Shown here one piece after another: positions 1-9,176 of a stretch of DNA of 64,000 bases. Both the position numbers and the translations under genes were made by a program. Origin of the DNA: Alteromonas sp. LOR (GTDB taxonomy: Bacteria; Pseudomonadota; Gammaproteobacteria; Enterobacterales; Alteromonadaceae). The stretch spans positions 124,001 through 188,000 of the forward strand of contig NZ_JQFW01000049.1 in the NCBI RefSeq assembly GCF_000753865.1, read 5' to 3'. Numbering within the stretch: position 1 is the stretch's first letter; every line of letters begins with the position of its first letter. The notes beneath the pieces are model-generated. The model worked only from the letters and a program-made list of their open reading frames with translations. It was not told the origin of the DNA and did no database searches.

Positions 1-2
1 TG

Positions 3-137
3 AATTTAGGCGCTGCGGCGACCTTTTTCTCCTACGGTATTTTTGCCCTAGTAAGCTTAGTATTGGTCGTTAAATACTTCCCTGAAACTAAGGGGAAAAC
101 CTTAGAGCAAATTACCGAATCGTTTGAGGTTAGATAA
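3..137 (+). CDS. MFS sugar porter, C-terminal end only
   Basis: This is the last 44 codons of a gene entering from the left edge. The frame encodes one transmembrane segment followed by the motif PETKGKTLEQI, the hallmark after the last helix of sugar porter family (MFS) transporters. It ends in TAA at 135-137. Substrate and start cannot be judged. It converges on cydC, whose stop lies 43 bases away. Confidence 0.8.
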   Translation, partial: NLGAAATFFSYGIFALVSLVLVVKYFPETKGKTLEQITESFEVR

Positions 138-179
138 AACTAAACTCTAATTACGTGGCCGCAAAGAAAGCAAACCAAT

Positions 180-1745
180 TTACGCCAACTGGCGCTCGTG
201 CAACCCTGTGTTTTCTACATTCGCTTCTTCTAACACCACATGCTTATCAATAGACAGCGCAGTGGGTAGCACATGAGAGGCCACGATAACTAATCTACGC
301 TGAGCCTCTTTTTCTAGTAAAGCGCACACCTGCTCTTGGGTTCTAATATCAAGGCCTTCAAACGGCTCATCAACCATTAACACGATTGGCTCAGCTAACA
401 CGGCTCGTGCTAAAGCAAGCCGTTTTCGCTCTCCACCAGATAGTTGCCTGCCCGACTTTCCAACCCAATTTGTTAACGGTAAAAGCGTGTCCAAGCCCAA
501 TGCTGATAATAATTCACACATGCTTTTTTGCGAAATATCACACCCTGCGGGGTCTAAATTCATTTTAATGCTGCCAGATAAGATAATGGGTTCTTGCTCT
601 ACATATAACCAACGCTTTACCAAACCTTCGGGTAAGGCGTGACCATCTACTTTTCGCTCACCGTTAGCCGTAGCGGGTAATAAGCCGGCTATTGCCTGCA
701 AAAGAGATGACTTCCCACAGCCAGATGCACCGCTTATCGCTACCACACCCTTTGCAGGTAAGTTGATGGTTACCGGCACAGTACTGCGACCTTTCGCCGC
801 AAAATGCGTAAGCTGTAAAGACGTTAACACCGGTTTTTCTGCCAAATGCCGTATAGGCGATGTGTTCAAGCTATCTAACGCGTTACTGCTCTGTTGATGT
901 TGCGCCGCATTTGCTACCGCATTAAAGCTAGCCGACGCCCAATCTGGCGCGGCTAACAACACCATTGGCACAATAAGCGCGATGGGAGCAAACACGGCGA
1001 CCTCTGCAAACGGCAATACACCGGCCATCAATAACAACGTAAGTAAAAAAGCGGCACCTTGGAACATCCACACTGTATGTATTGTCTTTCTCTTTTGCTG
1101 AAGCTGCTGCTGCCATACAGACGCCGCGCTTGGGGCATTTTCAACATTCTTTTTGCTATTCAAATGCCAAATTGGGCTTGCCGCCAAAAAGTGTGAGGAA
1201 GCACGTCTAAATGCGCTCGTTGCTTCTGTGTTTTCACGCGCTATCGCTAATGCACTTAGCCATTGAAGGGTAAGCAGAATAATCCATGCGCAGTACAAAA
1301 TAACGAGATAAATAGCACCGGGAAGGCTCGTCCATAACGCAGTTATACACGTCACAGTAAAAATAAATAGAACGCTAGATAAGGGGGAAATCCACGCTAT
1401 CCATTTGCTAGCAAGCACTTCGGTGTGCTGCGCTAATGCTTCCGTAGACGATGCTTTGTCGTCTAATTGGCAGTTGTGTAGTTGTGAGAAAACATCCATT
1501 CTCACGGCTGCAATTCGACCTAGCAGATCCTTATGGCCAACCCACATACTGGCATATCCCGATGCTATACGAAGCAGCGCCAAACCACGAATGACCACGG
1601 CGGGAATCACGTAGTTAAACCCCATTGGTGCAATTGCGCTGATGGCGATAAACCATGAAGAAATCACTAAGATACTGAGCCCGGCGGTAGCGTGAACCAC
1701 AGCAAGTACAAGGGTTATGTAGGCAGGCCTGCTTTCATTCTTCAT
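180..1745 (-). CDS. cydC: CydC, ABC exporter subunit for cytochrome bd assembly
   Basis: Half of the heterodimeric CydDC ABC transporter, which exports cysteine and glutathione to the periplasm and is needed to assemble cytochrome bd. The N-terminal half has about six membrane helices. The C-terminal ATPase shows Walker A GASGCGKSS, signature LSGGERKRLALARA and Walker B VLMVDEPFEGLD. At about 521 residues it is slightly shorter than the E. coli protein. I chose the ATG at 1745, one base after the cydD stop, which suits translational coupling. A start at 1769 would overlap cydD by 23 bases and add eight residues. It follows cydD in one operon. Confidence 0.9.
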   Translation of the reverse strand: MKNESRPAYITLVLAVVHATAGLSILVISSWFIAISAIAPMGFNYVIPAVVIRGLALLRIASGYASMWVGHKDLLGRIAAVRMDVFSQLHNCQLDDKASSTEALAQHTEVLASKWIAWISPLSSVLFIFTVTCITALWTSLPGAIYLVILYCAWIILLTLQWLSALAIARENTEATSAFRRASSHFLAASPIWHLNSKKNVENAPSAASVWQQQLQQKRKTIHTVWMFQGAAFLLTLLLMAGVLPFAEVAVFAPIALIVPMVLLAAPDWASASFNAVANAAQHQQSSNALDSLNTSPIRHLAEKPVLTSLQLTHFAAKGRSTVPVTINLPAKGVVAISGASGCGKSSLLQAIAGLLPATANGERKVDGHALPEGLVKRWLYVEQEPIILSGSIKMNLDPAGCDISQKSMCELLSALGLDTLLPLTNWVGKSGRQLSGGERKRLALARAVLAEPIVLMVDEPFEGLDIRTQEQVCALLEKEAQRRLVIVASHVLPTALSIDKHVVLEEANVENTGLHERQLA

Positions 1746-1746
1746 T

Positions 1747-3471
1747 TTACTGCTCTTTCTTTTCAGCATGACTCAACGGATGTTTATTAATAACCTGTTG
1801 GTGCTCTACGTGCCAGAAACCAGAAAACCAATTGGCTGGCAACGCTTTATGTGAAGCCCATATCACTGTTTTATCCTGAGTTAGTCGGTAGATAAGTTGC
1901 GCTATTCGATGGTGCTGCTCATCGGGAAGGTGTGCTGTGGGCTCATCGAGTAACCATAATGGGCGATCGCGCAATAGGGCTCTCGCTATGCTTAGGCGCT
2001 GCGCCTCGCCACCTGAAAGTAGCGGGTAGTCGGTCATTAGGGTATCTAAACCAAAGGGTAGCTGCTTAAGCCAATGGGACAGCTCGACTTTTTCTAACAT
2101 CGCTAGTAGCTGCTGGTCTGTGTATCGGTCGTATAAACACAAATTGTCTCTTACGCTGCTGGGTAAAATAACAGGGTGCTGAGTTAACCATATTGACGGC
2201 CACTGACAGCGATGTGTTGCACGGCGCTGACCTGCTAATGCCTCTAAAAGCAGGGTTTTGCCGCTCCCTGAACGACCGCTAAGTAAAATGCAGTCGCCTT
2301 TATTAAGCGTCAGGGTTTGCGCACTGACTATGGCGTTCTTGCCTTGCCCTGCCTCTGCCAGCTCATCAAATACCGCGAATTTTTCTGCAACAAATCGATT
2401 GGCATTTTCACCATGCGCTGAGATGGTTTGCGTTGCGTCCACTGTATCGTCTTTCATTTCGGTATCACAAAAGGAGCTCGCCACAATTGGTTTAAGTGCT
2501 TCCATAGCAGACTCGGCCTGTGCTTTTTGGTGATAGATTTGTCCTAACCTTTTCATTTCACTTAGCAGTAAAGGAACAACAAGTAGGATCCACAGGCCCT
2601 GTTGCAAAGTAATTTCAGGGCCAACATTTAGCTCATCAAGTAGTGTAAAGCCGATGAAAACCGCGACTAGCGCCACAGATAAGGTGGCAAAAAAATCCAG
2701 TACGCTGTTAGATAAAAAAGCAACACTCACCACTTTCATGGTGCGTAAATTTAAGGTCTCGCTTGCCTCTTTGAGTAAATCGGTTTGCTTTTCGTGAGCT
2801 TGAAAGGTGGACAACATAGGCAGTGCCGCCAATCTATCTGTAAACATACTGCCAAGACGGGACAGTGCTATAAAGTGTTTCTGATGAAGTGCGGCTGCCC
2901 CTTTGCCTACAATGATCATAAACAAAGGCACCACCGGCAAAGTGACGAGCAGTCCTGCACCGATAACGGGGTTCACAACAAATATTACCGCCAGCGCGAG
3001 TAGCGGTACTATTACCGCGATGGCTTGCTGCACGCTATATTCTACTGCCCAGTCAGTTACGTCGTGCAATTGCTTTTGCCACAGCGACTGCCAGTAAAAC
3101 ACTGTTTGCTGTCGAACCAGTGCGTGCTGACGATTGGCAAAAACCGCCGTTAGGGCTTTCTCTAGCTTTGCCAATGTATTGGTTTTAGTGTCTAGAGACT
3201 TGTGGTTAGACACCCCTTGCAGTAGCCAGGCAAACAGTAAAGCAAGGCCAAGACCGATGATATGAGAGTGTGTTCCATGAACCTTATTAACTACCCAGCT
3301 ATGGGCGATATGAGAGAAAAAATAAAAACCAATGATTAAAGAAAAAAGCGACAAACACTTAATGACGACCAGACGTGTTTGTGATGTACGCACACCAAGC
3401 TTATGCGCCTCATCAAGCTGCCTACACCAGGAAGTCAGTGTTTGTCGGTTGGGAACCTTTTCTTTAGTCAC
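1747..3471 (-). CDS. cydD: CydD, ABC exporter subunit for cytochrome bd assembly
   Basis: Partner of CydC in the inner-membrane exporter of thiols required for a functional bd oxidase. It has 574 residues: about six transmembrane helices, then an ATPase domain with Walker A GRSGSGKT, signature LSGGEAQRLSIARALL and Walker B LWLLDEPTAH. The start is GTG. The gene lies downstream of cydABX in the same direction but behind a hairpin terminator at 3545-3582, so it may be transcribed partly by readthrough and partly from its own promoter. The order cydD then cydC is that of E. coli. Confidence 0.92.
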   Translation of the reverse strand: MTKEKVPNRQTLTSWCRQLDEAHKLGVRTSQTRLVVIKCLSLFSLIIGFYFFSHIAHSWVVNKVHGTHSHIIGLGLALLFAWLLQGVSNHKSLDTKTNTLAKLEKALTAVFANRQHALVRQQTVFYWQSLWQKQLHDVTDWAVEYSVQQAIAVIVPLLALAVIFVVNPVIGAGLLVTLPVVPLFMIIVGKGAAALHQKHFIALSRLGSMFTDRLAALPMLSTFQAHEKQTDLLKEASETLNLRTMKVVSVAFLSNSVLDFFATLSVALVAVFIGFTLLDELNVGPEITLQQGLWILLVVPLLLSEMKRLGQIYHQKAQAESAMEALKPIVASSFCDTEMKDDTVDATQTISAHGENANRFVAEKFAVFDELAEAGQGKNAIVSAQTLTLNKGDCILLSGRSGSGKTLLLEALAGQRRATHRCQWPSIWLTQHPVILPSSVRDNLCLYDRYTDQQLLAMLEKVELSHWLKQLPFGLDTLMTDYPLLSGGEAQRLSIARALLRDRPLWLLDEPTAHLPDEQHHRIAQLIYRLTQDKTVIWASHKALPANWFSGFWHVEHQQVINKHPLSHAEKKEQ

Positions 3472-3544
3472 TGTTTACTCGTTTAATATTATTGTGTGTG
3501 TCTAGCGTTATTCAAAAGCACGCGTAAAAACTAATTCAAAAATA

Positions 3545-3582
3545 GGTGCAGCCACCTTCACTATTGTGTAAGTGGCTGCGCC
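3545..3582 (-). terminator. Rho-independent terminator after cydX
   Basis: Arms 3545-3555 and 3572-3582 form an 11-bp stem (core GCAGCCAC/GTGGCTGC plus one G-T pair) with a 16-nt loop. On the minus strand it is followed by TATTTTTG. It sits between cydX and cydD and would end most cydABX transcripts. Confidence 0.65.
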
Positions 3583-3601
3583 TGCTTTATGCAAACTAGC
3601 T

Positions 3602-3660
3602 GCACTAACTTAACTAACTTAACTAACTGCACTATCTTAGCTAACTTCATTAACTGAGCT
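3602..3660. repeat. Low-complexity TTAACTAAC repeats between cydX and cydD
   Basis: Short, mostly direct repeats of the type TAACTTAACTAAC with diverged copies (CTGCACTAACTTA and CTGCACTATCTTA). There is no coding potential. It lies between the cydX stop and the terminator. Its function is unknown, and it may be a slippage-prone spacer. Confidence 0.55.
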
Positions 3661-3703
3661 AGCTAGGTTGTTGCGGTCTACATTTCTATATTTTAAAACA
3701 GGG

Positions 3704-3817
3704 TTAGTCTGCGTCTTCAGGCCGGTCCATATTCTCTGTCGACTCCAGCCACATGGCATTAATAATGCCAAACGAACACGCTAGCAAAACACCCAATATC
3801 CAAGCGAAATACCACAT
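3704..3817 (-). CDS. cydX: CydX, small subunit of cytochrome bd oxidase
   Basis: A 37-codon gene too short for most gene finders. The predicted protein begins MWYFAWILGVLLACSFGIIN and continues with one helix and an acidic tail ending in EDAD. This matches the CydX/YbgT family, a single-helix subunit that stabilises the haems of CydAB. The start ATG at 3817 has a GGAG Shine-Dalgarno and lies 10 bases after the cydB stop, so it is in the cydAB operon. The family assignment is by motif (MWYF-W-LG) and position and is very likely. Confidence 0.93.
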   Translation of the reverse strand: MWYFAWILGVLLACSFGIINAMWLESTENMDRPEDAD

Positions 3818-3827
3818 AATCGTCTCC

Positions 3828-4961
3828 TTAATAAATAGTATGAGATTGGTCTAGGTCGTCGTTTTTAATGCGACCGCGCATGACATAAAAGCTATACGCC
3901 GTGTAACTCAGCACAATGGGTACAAAGATGCATGCAACGATAAACATCACGTTTAATGTAAGATGACTTGAGGTAGCATCCCAAACGGTCAGGCTTGCAT
4001 TCGGCATGGTGATACTAGGCATTAGAAATGGAAACATGGACATTCCCGCGGTTAAAATAACCCCTGCAATGAAAAGCGCACTCGATACGAAAGCCATCCC
4101 ACCGTTACCTCTTTTAGAGAAAAACGCACAAGCAAGACCAGCAACAGTACCTAACACAGGAGCAATAATGGTTAGCGGATAATCGCGGTAGTTGTTTAAC
4201 CAGGCTCCAGCTTCCACTGCTACTTCTTTTTTCAGCGGGTTTGACGTGGCTATCGTATCCACTGCCGAGGTAATAACGAAGCCGTCTAAGAACGCCACCC
4301 AAATACCCGCAAGAACGAACAGCACAACCCCAACTAAACTCAACACAATAGAGACGGCGCGGGCACGAACCGCGATAAACCCATCGGTTTTCATTTGCAG
4401 CCACGTAGCGCCGTGATTCAGCAGTATGGCTACTGACAATAGGCCAGCCACAAGTGCAAAAGGCGTAAGCAAACCAAAGAAAGACCCTGTGTAAGTTGAA
4501 CGCAAGGTGTTGTCCATCTCAAAAGGCACACCTAACAACAGGTTTCCAAAGGCGACACCGAAGATAAGTGAAGGGATAACGCCACCTGCAAACAATGCCC
4601 AATCCCAGGCTTTACGCCATTGAGGGTTAGGTAACTTACTGCGGTAATCAAACCCAATAGGACGCATCCACAGCGCAATCAATGTGAGCGCGAGGGCTAA
4701 GTAAAAGCCCGAAAAGGCCGTTGCGTAAATCATGGGCCAAGCGGCAAAAATAGCGCCACCTGCAGTGATAAACCACACCTGATTGCCATCCCAATGAGGG
4801 CCTATGGTGTTAATCATAACGCGGCGCTCTTTATCGTTTTTACCGATGAGGGTGAGTAGCGCACCCACGCCTAAATCGAAACCATCGGTAACCGCAAAGC
4901 CAATAAGCAACACGCCCACTAAGCACCACCACACTACGCGAAGCATCTCGTAATCAATCAT
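3828..4961 (-). CDS. cydB: Cytochrome bd ubiquinol oxidase subunit II
   Basis: The haem-free subunit II of the quinol oxidase that reduces oxygen to water at low oxygen tension in the inner membrane. It has 377 residues, the usual length, with about nine membrane helices. The N-terminus (GFAVTDGFDLGVGAL) and the GPHWDGNQVWFITAGGA motif are diagnostic. The start ATG overlaps the cydA stop by four bases (ATGA), so translation is coupled. CydX follows directly. Confidence 0.97.
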   Translation of the reverse strand: MIDYEMLRVVWWCLVGVLLIGFAVTDGFDLGVGALLTLIGKNDKERRVMINTIGPHWDGNQVWFITAGGAIFAAWPMIYATAFSGFYLALALTLIALWMRPIGFDYRSKLPNPQWRKAWDWALFAGGVIPSLIFGVAFGNLLLGVPFEMDNTLRSTYTGSFFGLLTPFALVAGLLSVAILLNHGATWLQMKTDGFIAVRARAVSIVLSLVGVVLFVLAGIWVAFLDGFVITSAVDTIATSNPLKKEVAVEAGAWLNNYRDYPLTIIAPVLGTVAGLACAFFSKRGNGGMAFVSSALFIAGVILTAGMSMFPFLMPSITMPNASLTVWDATSSHLTLNVMFIVACIFVPIVLSYTAYSFYVMRGRIKNDDLDQSHTIY

Positions 4962-6538
4962 GCTTTTGCTCCTTCATTGTCGATATCAATTAACTCGAGT
5001 TCAGATTCACTCTGCGTTTCTTCAGGTGGTACTGGCCCTTTTTTGGCAAACTTTTTCATTAGGTAAAATGCGATAATAAACATGACAGTATAAAACGCGG
5101 TGTAGGCAACCATAGTGGTTACAACATCACTGACAGCAAGATTAGATACAGAGGCATGCACGGGTAATATTTCTGCAATTGACCACGGCTGACGCCCATA
5201 TTCGGCCACAAACCACCCTGCTTCACTGGCTACCCAAGGTAGAGGCAAGCTAAACAAAGACGCTTTCAACAGCCAGCGGGGCTGAGTAATCCGGTGTTTT
5301 GTGCTGTAGTAAAAGGCACAGATAAACAGCGCCAACATGATAAAGCCAGACGCCACCATCAATCGGAAACTCCAGAACAGCGGAGCGACGGGCGGAATAC
5401 TGTAGTCCACCGCTTGTTGCAACGCTAAGTCAGACGGGTTGGTAACATCGTTAGCGTAAGGCTCTAGCAGCATGGCATAGCCTAAACTGTCTTTGTGCGC
5501 TTCAAACGTGGCGAGTTCTTGCTCTGTTGCCGTGCCGCTTCGCACGCTATCAAGCAATTCATACGCTTTGATGCCTTCCAAAATGCGCGCTCGATTTTGT
5601 TCTTTGAGATCCTTTATCCCTGTGACTTCTTCAGTGAGAGAGCGAGTGGCAATAATGCCCATAGCCCACGGGATTTGAATTGCATATTCGGTCTCTTGCT
5701 TTTCGTCGTTAGGCAATCCAAACACAGTAAAGGGAGCAGGCGCTGGGTGCGTCTCATACTCGGCTTCAACCGCCGCAAGTTTTACTTTTTGCACATCGCC
5801 AAGTTCATACCCGCTTTCGTCACCTAATACGATGACCGATAGGGTTGCTGCTAAGCCAAAGCTTGCCGCAATAGCAAACGAACGACGGGCAAACGCAATA
5901 TGCTTGTGATTAAGCAAGTAATAGCTAGATATAGCTAACACAAAGATAGCGCCGGTGACGTATCCTGCTGAAACCGTATGCACAAACTTAACTTGCGCCA
6001 CAGGGTTGAAAATAACTTCAGCGAAGCTCGTCATTTCCATGCGCATTGCTTCAAAGTTAAACTCTGCACCTACTGGATACTGCATCCAGCCGTTAGCAAT
6101 GAGGATCCACAGTGCAGAGAAATTTGAGCCAATGGCTACCAGCCACGTTGCCATAAGGTGTTTAACCTTAGACATTTTGTCCCAACCAAAGAAAAAGAGA
6201 CCTACAAAGGTCGACTCTAGAAAAAACGCCATTAATCCTTCGATGGCAAGGGGAGCACCAAAAATATCACCCACGTAATGGGAGTAATATGACCAATTCA
6301 TTCCAAACTGGAATTCCATGGTAAGGCCTGTCGCCACGCCAATAGCGAAATTGATACCAAACAACTTGCCCCAAAACTGAGTCATTTGTTTGTATATTTC
6401 TTTACCGGTCATGACATAGACCGACTCCATAATGGCCAGCAAAAAGCTAAGCCCCAGGGTTAGGGGTACAAATATAAAGTGGAACATTGCGGTTAACGCA
6501 AATTGCCACCGCGATAGTTCTATTAACGTATCGCTCAT
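4958..6538 (-). CDS. cydA: Cytochrome bd ubiquinol oxidase subunit I
   Basis: The haem-carrying subunit I, with quinol oxidation at the periplasmic Q loop and oxygen reduction at haem d. Its 526 residues match the E. coli length. Visible features are the N-terminal His20 (haem b595/d ligand region), the long Q loop after GDESGYELG, and the motif EYGRQPW that ends the Q loop in family members. It is first in the cydABX operon. The upstream region carries a pair of palindromes at 6738-6775 and a weak FNR-like half site near 6704-6717 (TTGAT with four bases, then CGCAA), so oxygen or redox control is plausible but unproven. Confidence 0.97.
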   Translation of the reverse strand: MSDTLIELSRWQFALTAMFHFIFVPLTLGLSFLLAIMESVYVMTGKEIYKQMTQFWGKLFGINFAIGVATGLTMEFQFGMNWSYYSHYVGDIFGAPLAIEGLMAFFLESTFVGLFFFGWDKMSKVKHLMATWLVAIGSNFSALWILIANGWMQYPVGAEFNFEAMRMEMTSFAEVIFNPVAQVKFVHTVSAGYVTGAIFVLAISSYYLLNHKHIAFARRSFAIAASFGLAATLSVIVLGDESGYELGDVQKVKLAAVEAEYETHPAPAPFTVFGLPNDEKQETEYAIQIPWAMGIIATRSLTEEVTGIKDLKEQNRARILEGIKAYELLDSVRSGTATEQELATFEAHKDSLGYAMLLEPYANDVTNPSDLALQQAVDYSIPPVAPLFWSFRLMVASGFIMLALFICAFYYSTKHRITQPRWLLKASLFSLPLPWVASEAGWFVAEYGRQPWSIAEILPVHASVSNLAVSDVVTTMVAYTAFYTVMFIIAFYLMKKFAKKGPVPPEETQSESELELIDIDNEGAKA

Positions 6539-6737
6539 GGGTTATCTCCCTTGTATCTTAGATGCGCAGCTCGCATCTGGCGTTGGTTAAAGTAATTGGC
6601 TTAATGCATGTAACAGCTAGCAGCAAAGCTCCCCTGCTGTAAAAGCAACGAGCAAACTGATTTACCGTGATAAAAATTATTGCATGGAGGAAGAGGCAGG
6701 GTTTTGATCTAACGCAAAGGACTGACGAGATAAAAAA

Positions 6738-6775
6738 TGTCAAATTTGACAATTAAATGACAAATTTGACATGTC
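6738..6775. promoter_or_regulatory. Tandem palindromic operator upstream of cydA
   Basis: A perfect 14-bp palindrome TGTCAAATTTGACA (6738-6751) is followed by a near copy TGACAAATTTGACA (6758-6771). The centres are 20 bp apart, about two helical turns. The pair lies between the haem-protein stop (6796) and cydA (6538), about 200 bases upstream of cydA. Spacing and symmetry suggest a dimeric activator or repressor bound side by side. The divergent sigma-54 activator is a candidate ligand. I do not recognise the sequence as a known box. Confidence 0.55.
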
Positions 6776-6795
6776 TTGAGTATAAATGTGGGTAG

Positions 6796-7461
6796 CTAAT
6801 CTGCCTGTGGCTTAGGTGGCAAATAGGTAAGAGAAAAGGCACCTCTTAAACTTCCAACATCAAATCCGGTGGCCTCGTCGTTGGGGTATGCTTCTTTGAT
6901 GGTACGGTAAACGTCAGGCGCGATATTATTGCCATGGCACGCTGTGCATACTTGGCCAGTTTGAATAGCCTTCATATATCGCACTTCTCCTGTCTGCTCA
7001 TCCACATGCATCGCTTCTAAAGGGCCTGGCAGGTTTTGTGATAGCTGCTCAGCAAAGTGAGCTAGTTGAGTTTGTTCCCATTCATCTGCTGTATTATTAG
7101 GGTTTCGTACTTTTAATGCGGTTCTACCTACTGTCCAACCCTCGTTACTTAACGACTGTGCTATGGGCTCTGCCACCAGTTTACACTCTGCGACGCCTGC
7201 CTCTAAGCCACCGCGTTTAATCGCTTGCTGCAGCCTTACTTTTAGCGCGCCGCCGAGGGCTTTTGCATGGCCTCTGGCTTCCATGCGGATGTCTTCTAAA
7301 TGATCTGGTGAAGCCGGTTTCTGTGTTGCATTTGCCGCCCCTGAGGCCAGTATGGCTACGGTGCAAGCGAAGGCACTGATGACCACAAGCCCTTTGCGTA
7401 GAGGCGTTTTTTTGCTAGTACTTATACTTGTCGCGATATTGTCAAATGAGTAGGGATTCAT
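6796..7461 (-). CDS. Periplasmic haem protein with Tll0287-like (DUF3365) domain
   Basis: A 221-residue protein with an N-terminal membrane anchor or signal segment (about residues 24-46, ending ASGAANA) and a soluble domain. The domain contains one c-type haem motif CTACH about 40 residues from the end. The layout (helical N-part, VRNPNNTADEWE, then CxxCH) matches the DUF3365/Tll0287-like family, often found as a haem or redox-sensing module. It is transcribed towards cydA and may share its promoter. A sigma-54-like promoter lies upstream at 7575-7591. A role as a signal or electron partner for the bd oxidase system is inferred from position. Confidence 0.8.
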   Translation of the reverse strand: MNPYSFDNIATSISTSKKTPLRKGLVVISAFACTVAILASGAANATQKPASPDHLEDIRMEARGHAKALGGALKVRLQQAIKRGGLEAGVAECKLVAEPIAQSLSNEGWTVGRTALKVRNPNNTADEWEQTQLAHFAEQLSQNLPGPLEAMHVDEQTGEVRYMKAIQTGQVCTACHGNNIAPDVYRTIKEAYPNDEATGFDVGSLRGAFSLTYLPPKPQAD

Positions 7462-7574
7462 CTTGCCAACCTTAGGTGTTGATTGTTTGTTTAATTCCTC
7501 AGTGTTTTCGCACTATTTCAACGTATTTCAGCGGTGAAAAGGCTGTCTTAACAGCAAAGGTTCTGCGTTTGATA

Positions 7575-7591
7575 AACAAGCAACGTGCCAA
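7575..7591 (-). promoter_or_regulatory. Candidate sigma-54 promoter for the haem protein-cyd genes
   Basis: On the minus strand the sequence TTGGCACGTTGCTTGTT matches the sigma-54 consensus TGGCACG-N4-TTGC except for the last C (T here). It lies about 110 bases before the haem-protein start and next to a divergent gene for a sigma-54-dependent activator, which supports it. Confidence 0.5.
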
Positions 7592-7648
7592 CGTGATAGT
7601 ATTTGGAATAATAAATTAGGATTAGCTAATGTATTTTGTGAGTGCGAT

Positions 7649-9061
7649 ATGAATATATCTATTATTCAAGCCATGATTAACGCCATTGATAAGCCTGCTA
7701 TTTTTATTAGCCCTAACTACGTTATTGAAGCCGTCAATAAACCGTATCGGGACACCTACCCTGTTGATATAAAGTTAGGTTTCAGCACTTGCTATCACGT
7801 GTCTCATCGAAACAACAAACCATGTAATGAATGCGGTGAAACCTGCCCAATGCAGGAAAGTAAAAAAACAGGCAGGGCAGCGAATGCGGTGCATATTCAC
7901 GCCACTAATGAAGGCCAAAGCTATTGCGACATTCTTATGCGGCCAATATTCGGTAGCGCGGGGGAACTATTAGGCTACCTGGAAGTATTGGATAAGCTGA
8001 CATTTGCGTCGAATAGCCCGTCCCCCGGTAAAATGATTGGTGAGTCTGAGGCGTTTAAAGCCATGCTGAATAAAATTAATCGTGCGGCTAAATCAGACAT
8101 TTGTGTACTTTTACAAGGTGAAACTGGGGCGGGAAAAGAGCTTGTATCACAGGCTTTGCACTCTGCAAGTTACCGTGCCAACAAGCCTTTTGTTGTGATT
8201 GAATGCACAGGGCTGTCTGATGCGTTATTTGAAAGCGAGCTCTTTGGTTACGAAAAAGGCGCTTTCACTGGTGCGTTTTCAAGTAAAAAAGGGCTGGTTG
8301 AGGCCGCTGAGGGCGGCACATTGTTTTTTGATGAAATTGGTGACGTACCATTAGCCATGCAGGTGAAATTACTGCGCTTATTCGAAACTCAAACCTACCG
8401 CCCGGTGGGCAGCACGACTGTAAAAAAAGCGAACTTTAGACTTGTTTGTGCGTCTCACAAAAACATAAAAGCGATGGTTCAGCGTGGCGAATTTAGACAA
8501 GATCTTTATTACCGAATAGCAGGGTTTCCCATTCAGCTGCCGGCCCTGCGAGAGCGTCCTAGCGACATTCCAATGTTAGCTACGCATATTTTATCGGCGC
8601 TAGCAGAGAAAAAACGCCTTCACAAAACGGTGTTAAACCGCCTTTCTACTTATTCCTTTCCTGGCAATATTAGAGAGTTAAAAAATATAATTGAGCAGGC
8701 AGCGCTGCTTGCTAATGAAACAACAATTCGTGAGCACGACCTGCCTGAATCTATTTTTGACGAAGCTACTGATAGTGCTACTGATAGCGCTGTGAATAAC
8801 AGCTCCGATAATACATTTAACCGTGCAGTGAACGGTTCATATAACAGCACATCTACTACACTTACTGCCGCAAACTCAGACGCATTCTTAAAAGAAAATA
8901 TTATGACGCTTGAGCACGCTGAAGCAGATTATCTAAAACAGGTTTGTCGTAATTATACTGGCAGTGTAGAAGAACTCGCTGAAGCCTTAAACGTAAGCGT
9001 GAGAACACTCTACCGGAAACTCCAAAAGGCAAATATCAAAATAAAAGGAGCTTTCTCTTAA
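7649..9061 (+). CDS. Sigma-54-dependent activator with cysteine-rich PAS sensor
   Basis: A 470-residue bacterial enhancer-binding protein. Residues 1 to about 125 form a PAS-like sensor with a cluster CYHVSH then [10 protein letters not shown], which could bind a metal or iron-sulfur centre. The AAA+ domain follows, with Walker A GETGAGKE, the sigma-54 contact motif GAFTGA and Walker [10 protein letters not shown] Fis-type helix-turn-helix ([18 protein letters not shown]) is at the C-terminus, after a low-complexity Asn/Ser/Thr linker. It is divergent from the haem protein and cyd genes, with a sigma-54-like promoter in between, so it probably activates them. The signal is unknown; oxygen, NO or redox are guesses. 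Confidence 0.88.
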   Translation: MNISIIQAMINAIDKPAIFISPNYVIEAVNKPYRDTYPVDIKLGFSTCYHVSHRNNKPCNECGETCPMQESKKTGRAANAVHIHATNEGQSYCDILMRPIFGSAGELLGYLEVLDKLTFASNSPSPGKMIGESEAFKAMLNKINRAAKSDICVLLQGETGAGKELVSQALHSASYRANKPFVVIECTGLSDALFESELFGYEKGAFTGAFSSKKGLVEAAEGGTLFFDEIGDVPLAMQVKLLRLFETQTYRPVGSTTVKKANFRLVCASHKNIKAMVQRGEFRQDLYYRIAGFPIQLPALRERPSDIPMLATHILSALAEKKRLHKTVLNRLSTYSFPGNIRELKNIIEQAALLANETTIREHDLPESIFDEATDSATDSAVNNSSDNTFNRAVNGSYNSTSTTLTAANSDAFLKENIMTLEHAEADYLKQVCRNYTGSVEELAEALNVSVRTLYRKLQKANIKIKGAFS

Positions 9062-9176
9062 TCTTTTGTTTTAATCCTACCTTTTAAACCAGCCCTAACT
9101 CAGTTTTATCATTTGCCTGTAGACGGCTTCCCGTAAAAAGCGCTAGGATAACTGAAACATTTGGGGAGACGAGATC

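Noticed and set aside
6558..6752. A 64-codon minus-strand frame upstream of cydA
   Set aside because: It covers the palindromic operator and the promoter region, and its composition is not protein-like.
6746..6781. A sigma-70 promoter using TTGACA in the palindromes and TATAAA at 6781
   Set aside because: The spacing is only about nine bases instead of about 17, on the strand away from cydA.
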